From IMG/VR virus record IMGVR_UViG_3300030106_001225, positions 1 to 44,621 of that record: a stretch of 44,621 nt of DNA; one strand, written 5' to 3'. This document shows positions 34,947-41,071 of the stretch, piece by piece. The position numbers were made by a program, and so were the translations under genes. This DNA comes from a virus. Each line of letters begins with the position of its first letter. Position 1 is the first letter of the stretch. The notes under the pieces were generated by a model. It was not told where the DNA came from and searched no databases. It worked only from the letters and a program-made list of their open reading frames with translations.

Positions 34947-37450
34947 TGATTCGTAAATTATTGATTACCATACTTTTAATTGCGTTTTCTTTAACTGATA
35001 GTTTAAGTAAACCTCAGTTAGACAGTATACCACCTATAGATAGCTTACCTCCTATTGCTTGTGGGGTGCAAGGTCTGCAAGGTCAGATTGATTGTTTTCC
35101 GTTTGCCCCAAACCAAGGTCAATTGCAAGTTATGTGGACTATACCTGAGCCTGGATGTAATCCAGTTGGATTCTATAGGGGTGACGACTTAGATAATCTA
35201 CAGTTTGTGCCATATGGTCAGTGGTTTAATGGTATTTTTTATGGTGGTGTCCCGTCTTCACCCGTGTCAAATGATGAATACTATTTTATAGTAGAGTCTC
35301 CTGGTGAAGTTATGGATACACTAATTATTGAAAACCCTAACTGTGGTATTGGGTGTTTAGATTCTTTAGCGACAAACTACAATCCTTTTGCTGGCATAGA
35401 AAGTGAGTTTGGAGAGTCTTGTCAGTACGGTGAGGTATCAGAATGTGGTAATATATTTACACAAAAAGTCTATGTAAGTATAACTGCAGACACATATTCT
35501 CAGTGGGAAACGAGCTGGGAGATAGTTACTACAGATAGTATACCGATAGTATTGGCTAGTGAGGAAATAGGTTTTTACCAAACAGAAGGACTTACTGTAA
35601 CAACAGAATACTGCATACCACTTGGAGTAGAGTTTACATTTAACATATACGACACGTTTGGAGACGGACTTGCAGGATCTACAACAGGAGGGTTTACAGA
35701 TGGAGACGTTCTTGTATATACGGAATGTGGTAATACGATATACAGTATACTACCATTCGAAGGTCAGAATCCTGACTACGGATATGAAGCCATTAGTGAA
35801 CCTAATTTACTGAACCCATGCCCTCCAGAAAACCCACCATTTGGATGCTTAGATCCAGAGTACTTAGAGTTTAACTCTCTTGCTACAAACAATGATTCTA
35901 GTTTATGTGTAACTCCTGCTGTACCAGGATGTCTTAATGAAAACGCATTTAATTACGATCCAGAGGCAAATATTATGGACTACATTCCTGAGTGTGAATA
36001 CACCCTTATGTTATTTGATGGAGGTGGTGATGGCTGGGATGGCTCTTACTTAGGTGTTGTGCAGGACGGTGAGCCTATTGGTGCATTTACATGCACAGAT
36101 GAGCAAGCATTCTATGATATAACAGTAAGCTCTCAAACACATGTAGAGTTTAAGTTTTACGAAGTAGAGTTTGGTAGCTTCTTTGGAGAAGGAGGCACAA
36201 GCACAGACGTATCACAATGTGGTTTTAAACTCATAGGCCCCAACGGCAACATCGTATTTGAAAAGGGAACTAATCCTTGGTTAAATCCAATAGATCCTGA
36301 TGAAGTATATACCCCTTATTTAAGATGCGGTAACTACTGCGAACCTTTCACATACGGATGTACAGATGAAGCTGCACAGAACTATGACTCTGCTGTTAAT
36401 ACAGAGGACGGTAGTTGCTACTATCAAGCTGGCTGTGCACAAGCTGGATATTTAGAGTATTACACTCAAGGTTACGAAGCTGATTATGATGATGGTAGTT
36501 GTGAAACAGTAGCTGTCTTTGGCTGTATGGATCAAGATGCGTTTAACTACAACGAAGAAGCAAATGTTGACAACGAGGGTTGTGTGCCTGTGGTGCTAGG
36601 GTGTATGAATCCTCTAGCGTATAACTATCTACCATCTGCAAACGTAGATGATGATAGCTGTATACCTTATATATATGGGTGTATGGATCCAGGAGCTTAC
36701 AACTATAATCCTAATGCGAACATTGATGATGGAGAATGCGAGTCATTTGTTTATGGATGTACTGACAACACTATGTTTAACTATAATCCTGCTGCAAATG
36801 CCGAATACGATCCTACTAACTGTGAGCCTTACATTTATGGTTGCACTGATCCTAGCATGCTTAACTATAACGCATCCGCTAACACAGAAGATTTTAGCTG
36901 TATACCTTACATTTACGGTTGTACTGATCCTGCTGCCCTTAATTATGATGAATTGGCTAATACAGATAATGGCTCGTGTATTGAAGTATTGGTTGACTGC
37001 ATGGACCCTGATGCTTTTAATTACAATGAGTTAGCTAACACCCCTGATGAGGAAGCTTGTTTGTATGATGCAGGGTGTATCACTGGACCTGGCGAACCTT
37101 ACTGGTTAAACGATGGTTGTTATGCTTGGATCATAGACATCGATCCATACTGCTGCGAGGTTAGCTGGGATGAAACATGCGTAGATCTTTACTCGTACTG
37201 TGAGCAAGGTTGGCCGCAAGGTGTATACGATATAGACGATGTATATAATGTATACCCAAATCCAACAAGCGGATTGTTATATATACAAGCCCCATCAACA
37301 GCGGTGATATCTTTGTATAACTATTTAGGTCAATCTGTTATACAGACTTCTAATAAAACTATAGATCTCTCACATCTTTCTAACGGTGTGTACGAAGTAG
37401 TAATACAATACAACTCTAGAATTATAAAAAAGAAAATTATTAAGTCATGA
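34946..37450 (+). CDS. T9SS-exported repeat protein
   Basis: An 834-aa secreted protein. Residues 1 to about 22 are a Sec signal peptide (MIRKLLITILLIAFSLTDSL). Two 'GDG' beta modules are visible: IYDTFGDGLAGSTTGG near 234 and LMLFDGGGDGWDGSYLG near 354. About 12 Cys-bounded GCxDPxxxNYNxxAN repeats lie at 135-159, 300-350 and in a near-regular 26-residue array from 471 to 705. Residues 766-834 form a type A T9SS sorting domain (VYPNPTSGLLYIQ, VISLYNYLGQSVI, LSNGVYEVVIQY, basic end), which in Bacteroidetes directs transport across the outer membrane. The ATG overlaps the holin stop. It is absent from typical phage gene sets; the target of binding is unknown. Export by the host T9SS is inferred from the domain. 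Confidence 0.85.
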   Translation: MIRKLLITILLIAFSLTDSLSKPQLDSIPPIDSLPPIACGVQGLQGQIDCFPFAPNQGQLQVMWTIPEPGCNPVGFYRGDDLDNLQFVPYGQWFNGIFYGGVPSSPVSNDEYYFIVESPGEVMDTLIIENPNCGIGCLDSLATNYNPFAGIESEFGESCQYGEVSECGNIFTQKVYVSITADTYSQWETSWEIVTTDSIPIVLASEEIGFYQTEGLTVTTEYCIPLGVEFTFNIYDTFGDGLAGSTTGGFTDGDVLVYTECGNTIYSILPFEGQNPDYGYEAISEPNLLNPCPPENPPFGCLDPEYLEFNSLATNNDSSLCVTPAVPGCLNENAFNYDPEANIMDYIPECEYTLMLFDGGGDGWDGSYLGVVQDGEPIGAFTCTDEQAFYDITVSSQTHVEFKFYEVEFGSFFGEGGTSTDVSQCGFKLIGPNGNIVFEKGTNPWLNPIDPDEVYTPYLRCGNYCEPFTYGCTDEAAQNYDSAVNTEDGSCYYQAGCAQAGYLEYYTQGYEADYDDGSCETVAVFGCMDQDAFNYNEEANVDNEGCVPVVLGCMNPLAYNYLPSANVDDDSCIPYIYGCMDPGAYNYNPNANIDDGECESFVYGCTDNTMFNYNPAANAEYDPTNCEPYIYGCTDPSMLNYNASANTEDFSCIPYIYGCTDPAALNYDELANTDNGSCIEVLVDCMDPDAFNYNELANTPDEEACLYDAGCITGPGEPYWLNDGCYAWIIDIDPYCCEVSWDETCVDLYSYCEQGWPQGVYDIDDVYNVYPNPTSGLLYIQAPSTAVISLYNYLGQSVIQTSNKTIDLSHLSNGVYEVVIQYNSRIIKKKIIKS
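36356..37060 (+). repeat. Array of GC[MT]DPxAxNYN repeats, ~26-residue period
   Basis: Repeat starts (protein residues) are 471, 496, 526, 552, 578, 604, 632, 658 and 684, so the spacing is about 26 residues from 526 on. Each begins G-C (D-C at 684), most have x-[DN]-x-x-x-x-[NE]-Y-N, then an Asp/Asn-rich stretch, and all end in Cys. Linkers such as IPYIYGC recur at 573, 627 and 653. DNA copies are diverged, so this is an old protein-level array. Confidence 0.85.
37241..37447 (+). other. T9SS type A C-terminal sorting domain coding segment
   Basis: Residues 766-834 of the repeat protein. The ordered motifs YPNPTSG, Y-L-G-Q, LSNGVYEV and a C-terminal KKKIIKS match the Por secretion C-terminal domain pattern. 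In host proteins this domain is removed after passage through the outer membrane. Confidence 0.85.
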
Positions 37451-37635
37451 AAGTAAATTGGATTAACAGTTGGAATGCTGGTAATAAGAAAGAAAAGTAC
37501 GAGTTAAATTTTAGAATAGGTACAGTAAGCGTACTTGAGATTTCATTCTGTCCATGCCCAGCATGCGATAAGAAAAAGAAAAATGCATGTCCAAGATTTA
37601 GATTTATGATCTTGAACTTTGGTTTTGAAGTGTGA
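37447..37635 (+). CDS. Small Cys-cluster protein
   Basis: A 62-aa protein with an N-terminal Trp/Asn-containing segment and a clustered Cys motif, CPCPACDKKKKNACPRF (C-x-C-x2-C-x6-C), followed by a hydrophobic/aromatic tail (MILNFGFEV). The four Cys could bind zinc, although the host periplasm could also oxidise them; no signal peptide is visible, so it is likely cytoplasmic. Its ATG overlaps the stop of the T9SS protein (ATGA) and its stop overlaps the next start. That links it translationally to exported neighbours. No family is recognised. Confidence 0.65.
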   Translation: MKVNWINSWNAGNKKEKYELNFRIGTVSVLEISFCPCPACDKKKKNACPRFRFMILNFGFEV

Positions 37636-38723
37636 TGACAGGAGGTGAGGCTAAAAATAAACCCTTAGATTTTACTGCAGTTCTATACGCTGCTATAATG
37701 CTTTTAGTATTTTTATTAGCATCATGTACTGCTAGTGCACAAACGTTAAAGAAGGCGTTTAAGTTCGCTACATTCTATACTGCCTTTAGTGGTGGTAACT
37801 CTGTTGCTGATGATAACATATACTCTGTTACAAATGGATTACAAACAAATGTGATTGAAACTCCTTTTGATTACTCGATCACAGCTGGTGTCCGCAAGAT
37901 AGCTAGGTTTGGATACGAGAATAGAGCTAATGTATTTTATGATGGAACTGAAAAGTCTTACAGTGATGCAGCAAACATAGGTAAGGTTAAGGGTTTTGAA
38001 TTTTTATTTGAAGCTGACTGGCGTAGACAGCAGGGTAGAAACTTTCTCGATCAAGATTACTTCTTGCGATATGTAGCAAAGAACTGGATAGCTAAAGCTG
38101 AGTATCTTCAAGATGGCTTTGCTGATGTAGAATACTTTGAAGGATCAGAAAGATTTAGATTAAACATTAATAATCGTCTTAGCTTTAATATTGGGATGGC
38201 TCAACGTATATCAGAGCCGTATGGTTATAACCCATTAGAGCAATGGGTACTGCCTAATAATGACATACACTATACCAACCTTGCTTTACAAGAAGGATAC
38301 ACCGTGGATGTTCAGGCTGGAGAGTACTTCGATCCAGACGGCACGCTTGTGGCGAACAGTGTAGATGTATGGGAGCAAGTAATTATACCTCAGGTTATAA
38401 ATGATTATGTGGCTAGGAAAAGAAGTGAGCTACCTAGCGTATGGAACTACTCTTTAGTTCTTGGGTACGATTACTACAAATACTCTAAAGAGTTCTGGGT
38501 GCATAGCTGGGCTAGTGTCATGCCTTACCACCTTAAGACTAATGATGAGTATTCTTACTTTGAAACCACAGAAGGGAGGCAGTGGATAGATTACGGTGCA
38601 GGCCTTATCTTTGGGTGGAGATTAAATAAAAGTCTTGGTGTATTCTTAGAGGGTAAATACAATAAGTATTGGAACCGTGAATGGCATGACTTTTCTGTCG
38701 GACTAAACTATGTAATACTGTAA
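37635..38723 (+). CDS. Putative outer-membrane beta-barrel protein
   Basis: A 362-aa protein. Residues ~12-36 form a signal peptide (LYAAIMLLVFLLASCTASAQ), cleavable after ASA; LLASC also fits a lipoprotein box. The rest alternates polar and hydrophobic/aromatic residues in long strands (FDYSITAGVRKIARFGYENR, SFNIGMAQRI, GAGLIFGWRLNKSLGVFLEG) and ends in a beta strand HDFSVGLNYVIL. This layout suggests a barrel inserted by the host Bam machinery. It is not like PorP/SprF. The ATG at 37635 overlaps the previous stop; the in-frame GTG at 37632 is unlikely. The neighbours suggest an altered host envelope. Barrel topology is inferred from pattern only. Confidence 0.6.
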   Translation: MTGGEAKNKPLDFTAVLYAAIMLLVFLLASCTASAQTLKKAFKFATFYTAFSGGNSVADDNIYSVTNGLQTNVIETPFDYSITAGVRKIARFGYENRANVFYDGTEKSYSDAANIGKVKGFEFLFEADWRRQQGRNFLDQDYFLRYVAKNWIAKAEYLQDGFADVEYFEGSERFRLNINNRLSFNIGMAQRISEPYGYNPLEQWVLPNNDIHYTNLALQEGYTVDVQAGEYFDPDGTLVANSVDVWEQVIIPQVINDYVARKRSELPSVWNYSLVLGYDYYKYSKEFWVHSWASVMPYHLKTNDEYSYFETTEGRQWIDYGAGLIFGWRLNKSLGVFLEGKYNKYWNREWHDFSVGLNYVIL

Positions 38724-39007
38724 TGGCAAAAGAAATTGGAGAAGATACTAAAGTAACACTAGACCTAAAAACAATAGGTATGGGTGCAGCAGGGCTAGCA
38801 GCTCTTATAGGAATGTGGTTTGCTCTTCAAGCAGACATAGCTTTAGCTAAAGAATTACCTGAACCTGCAGATCCAGAGATAACACGTATGGAATTTGATA
38901 TGAAAGATCAATTGGTGCGTCAAACTATTATGAGCACACAAGAGGATGTTAAAGAACTTAAGGGTGATCTTGATAGAATTGAAGAAAAAATAGATAAACT
39001 TCAGTAA
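38723..39007 (+). CDS. Spanin-like membrane coiled-coil protein
   Basis: A 94-aa protein with a short acidic N-terminus, a single hydrophobic helix (about residues 18-36, MGAAGLAALIGMWFALQAD), a Pro-containing linker and a charged coiled-coil end (DVKELKGDLDRIEEKIDKLQ). One membrane helix plus periplasmic-type coiled coil is the plan of inner-membrane spanins, which help fuse membranes at lysis. It could equally be a small holin accessory. Both ends overlap neighbours by TAATG, placing it in the lysis/envelope chain. Confidence 0.5.
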   Translation: MAKEIGEDTKVTLDLKTIGMGAAGLAALIGMWFALQADIALAKELPEPADPEITRMEFDMKDQLVRQTIMSTQEDVKELKGDLDRIEEKIDKLQ

Positions 39008-39342
39008 TGAGATTACTTTACATATGCTTACTTGCTATGATGTCTTTAGGAATGAAGATCCCAGACTCAGGTATTTGCGTAGTTGAATTTAATGCTACCT
39101 TTAACGCCCCTAATAGCGTGGCATGGATAGAAAAATTAAACGACTGCAAAACATCCCGTGTAGACATTGTGTCTGCTCCAGAGATGCAAAAGGAACATCA
39201 GATAATTGTCGTTCCAACAATCGTTGTATTCAACAACGGGGAAGAAGTAAAAAGATTTCAGGCCAATATAATGATGCAGATGGAGGCGACAAAAGATGAT
39301 GTTCAAGAGGCAGTGGATGAAATCATAATGAGTGATTTCTAA
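39007..39342 (+). CDS. Exported thioredoxin-like protein lacking CxxC
   Basis: A 111-aa protein with a short hydrophobic signal peptide (MRLLYICLLAMMSLGMKIPD) and a thioredoxin-like order of elements: CVVEFNATFNAPNSVAWIEK, then VDIVSAP, then QIIVVPTIVVFNNGEEVKRF with a cis-Pro-type VPT. The usual CxxC after the first strand is missing (ATFNAPNS instead), so it probably does not carry out dithiol exchange and may instead act as a binding or chaperone module in the periplasm. This protein type is common in phages with similar late cassettes. It overlaps both neighbours by TAATG. Confidence 0.6.
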   Translation: MRLLYICLLAMMSLGMKIPDSGICVVEFNATFNAPNSVAWIEKLNDCKTSRVDIVSAPEMQKEHQIIVVPTIVVFNNGEEVKRFQANIMMQMEATKDDVQEAVDEIIMSDF

Positions 39343-39701
39343 TGTACACTTATAACATAGAAGTATTAAGAGTTATTGATGGGGACACCATTGATGCTAA
39401 TATAGATCTAGGCTTTGATGTAAAAATAAAAAAGCGTGTGAGATTTATGGGGATCAACACTCCTGAATCTAGAACTAGAGATCTCGAAGAAAAGAAAAGA
39501 GGGTTAGCTGCAAAGCAAAGAGTAGCTGAGCTGTTAGATACAGCTACAGAAGTTCAGCTTATATCGCATGGCGTAGGTAAGTTCGGTAGATGTTTGGGGG
39601 AGATAGACTTCTGCTGTCCTGACTCCCTTACGATGAAGAACCTAAACAACACCCTAATAGAAGAAGGTCATGCCGTAGAATATCACGGCGGTAAAAGATA
39701 G
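39342..39701 (+). CDS. SNase-family nuclease
   Basis: A 119-aa staphylococcal-nuclease-type protein. Motifs in order: VIDGDTIDA (Asp13, Asp15), RVRFMGINTPES (Arg34, Thr40, Glu42) and GKFGRCLGEID (Arg83), corresponding to the Ca-binding Asp, catalytic Arg35/Glu43 and Arg87 of the family. The Asp of the usual D-T-P-E is Asn39 here, as in several phage homologues. No signal peptide is visible, so it acts inside the cell unless released at lysis. Possible jobs are host DNA breakdown or late DNA processing. It ends the plus-strand block, next to the convergent genes. Confidence 0.8.
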   Translation: MYTYNIEVLRVIDGDTIDANIDLGFDVKIKKRVRFMGINTPESRTRDLEEKKRGLAAKQRVAELLDTATEVQLISHGVGKFGRCLGEIDFCCPDSLTMKNLNNTLIEEGHAVEYHGGKR

Positions 39702-39725
39702 TTTACTTTATTCTAGAGTAAAACT
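39700..39725. terminator. Weak convergent terminator
   Basis: An imperfect inverted repeat AGTTTAC/GTAAAACT (one bulge, A/T-rich) sits where the plus and minus gene blocks meet. The stem is poor and T tracts are short, so function as a terminator is only possible. Confidence 0.35.
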
Positions 39726-39897
39726 CTTCGTCAATATCTTTGATTGGGTTTATAAAGTTTACCCTACAGTATCTATTTATTTCTTCACGTTTTGTCTTAC
39801 TATTTGTAACACAAGTGTTTGCTGCTTGGTAGCTAGCGTTTTTACTTAACAAGGAATCAATTCTTTTCTTAGTTGTTTTGTTTGTTCTGTAACTCAT
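39703..39897 (-). CDS. Hypothetical 64-aa protein
   Basis: A basic/polar small protein starting MSYRTNKTTKKRIDSLLSKN and ending in an acidic/aromatic stretch (PIKDIDEEFYSRIK). Two Cys are present (at about residues 28 and 44). Its start overlaps the stop of the upstream PD-(D/E)XK gene by 4 nt, which supports it being real and co-translated. No function is recognised. It is the last gene of the minus-strand block. Confidence 0.5.
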   Translation of the reverse strand: MSYRTNKTTKKRIDSLLSKNASYQAANTCVTNSKTKREEINRYCRVNFINPIKDIDEEFYSRIK

Positions 39898-40403
39898 GAG
39901 TAATCATTAAAGTATTCCCACACTCGATACGAATCAAGTGTCTGTATATCAGATAGATGCAAGATAGTTATAACATCCTTACGATCTTTTCTAGTGTATT
40001 TCTTTTTGTAAGCATTACGCTTGTGTGTTACTGCCTCATCGGAAACGTTCTCTTCACAATAAGATGCTAGCTCATCTCTATCAACAATGCAAAAACCACC
40101 AGCTTCTGGCATATCAAAAGCTATAACAACAGCTTCCCCGTACATCCATCCAGGATTGCCACCTACATTTTTAAACTCACACCAAATTTCATCAGGCCTA
40201 TTGTTTCCTTTAACATCGACACCCCAATGACCTTTACCGTCTAGAGCCATCCAGTAGTCTACATGTAGTTCTTTATCTTCCTGTCTGGTAGATTTAGTTA
40301 CTGACAAACCCAAAGCTTCAGCAGCTCTTTTAAATCTTATTTCAGCATCTCTCCCTGTTTTCATAGAGAAAGATCTCCTAGCGCTACTAATCTTTATGCT
40401 CAT
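39894..40403 (-). CDS. PD-(D/E)XK-type nuclease-like protein
   Basis: A 169-aa protein with HVDYW (Asp49) and GVDVKGNNRPDEIWCEFKNV (Asp63-Val-Lys65), then WMYGEAVVIAF. Strand-D-x-K plus an upstream Asp and a following strand is the PD-(D/E)XK core, so DNA cutting or repair is likely, although the substrate is unknown. An alternative start at Met14 (base 40364) would remove the 17-nt overlap with the upstream gene; the first ATG is used here because the polar N-terminus is not obviously aberrant. It overlaps the next gene by 4 nt. Confidence 0.6.
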   Translation of the reverse strand: MSIKISSARRSFSMKTGRDAEIRFKRAAEALGLSVTKSTRQEDKELHVDYWMALDGKGHWGVDVKGNNRPDEIWCEFKNVGGNPGWMYGEAVVIAFDMPEAGGFCIVDRDELASYCEENVSDEAVTHKRNAYKKKYTRKDRKDVITILHLSDIQTLDSYRVWEYFNDYS

Positions 40404-40605
40404 CTCTATATTCAGAAGTAGCAGACCTTATAGCGTCTATCTCAAAGTTGATCCATTCTCTAAATTTTTTTATAGATAACTCTATATCTTCATGCTTAAA
40501 TCTAGGGTTACCATCTGGGTGTAAGCGTTCGTACAAATCTGTAGTAGCTTCATGTATTCGATCACACGCATCGAATATCAACTCGCTTAACTTATATTTC
40601 TCCAT
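40387..40605 (-). CDS. Small helical protein
   Basis: A 72-aa helical protein, rich in Glu/Asp/Arg (LIFDACDRIHEATTDLYERL, then IELSIKKFREWINFEIDAI). The ATG at 40605 is preferred over the adjacent GTG at 40608. It overlaps the endonuclease I-like gene by 14 nt and the PD-(D/E)XK gene by 17 nt, both consistent with a compressed replication operon. No enzymatic motif is seen. It might act as an accessory or inhibitor; there is no evidence beyond context. Confidence 0.55.
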   Translation of the reverse strand: MEKYKLSELIFDACDRIHEATTDLYERLHPDGNPRFKHEDIELSIKKFREWINFEIDAIRSATSEYRDEHKD

Positions 40606-41050
40606 CACTGATTGATTTTTTTATTTCTTGAATAGCCTGATCAACTTGACTGCTATTCCTCGCAATAAATAATACATAGTCAGATTTAATGCCGACTAAA
40701 TAATGGAGAAAAAGTTTCCACCGCATCGAGAAGTCATGATGTGATGGTAGGTAGCCTTTTGTTTCTATAATCCACTTATGATCCTTCCCTACAAAATCAG
40801 GTGTGTATTTTATTGGGAGAACTGCACGCCCAGTACGATCTGCCATGTCTTTACGTTTAGGAGTCATTTTAAAATACTTGTTTGGATAGTTGAATTTCTC
40901 CATCAATTCAAACGTATGCTCCTCATAATCAAAAGATATTTTATGTTCTTTGAGCTGAGTTGCACAATATTTTTCTATTGAACTGGCATAACGCCCTAAG
41001 CTTTTTTTCCTGGCAGATCGTTTTTTGGGGGTCTTTGTTCTCTTTTTCAC
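40592..41050 (-). CDS. Endonuclease I-like (T7 gp3 type) nuclease
   Basis: A 152-aa protein with a basic N-terminus (KKRTKTPKKRSARKKSLGR) and the PD-(D/E)XK core YTPDFVGKDHKWIIETKGYL (Asp85, Glu96, Lys98). The Y-T-P-D-F...E-T-K-G arrangement is that of T7 endonuclease I, a Holliday-junction and branched-DNA resolvase. That would resolve branched replication intermediates before packaging. The start is GTG; an ATG in another frame just upstream stops at once. It overlaps the next gene by 14 nt. Confidence 0.75.
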   Translation of the reverse strand: MKKRTKTPKKRSARKKSLGRYASSIEKYCATQLKEHKISFDYEEHTFELMEKFNYPNKYFKMTPKRKDMADRTGRAVLPIKYTPDFVGKDHKWIIETKGYLPSHHDFSMRWKLFLHYLVGIKSDYVLFIARNSSQVDQAIQEIKKSISDGEI

Positions 41051-41071
41051 ATAAGTAATCTACGATATACT

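Noticed and set aside
34946-37450. Repeat protein read as a tail fibre
   Set aside because: It has a Sec signal peptide and a T9SS sorting domain, which a cytoplasmically assembled fibre would not need. Virion association is still not excluded.
37635-38723. PorP/SprF-type T9SS component
   Set aside because: The protein lacks the short N-terminal QYMFNP-type motif of that family; only a generic barrel pattern is supported.
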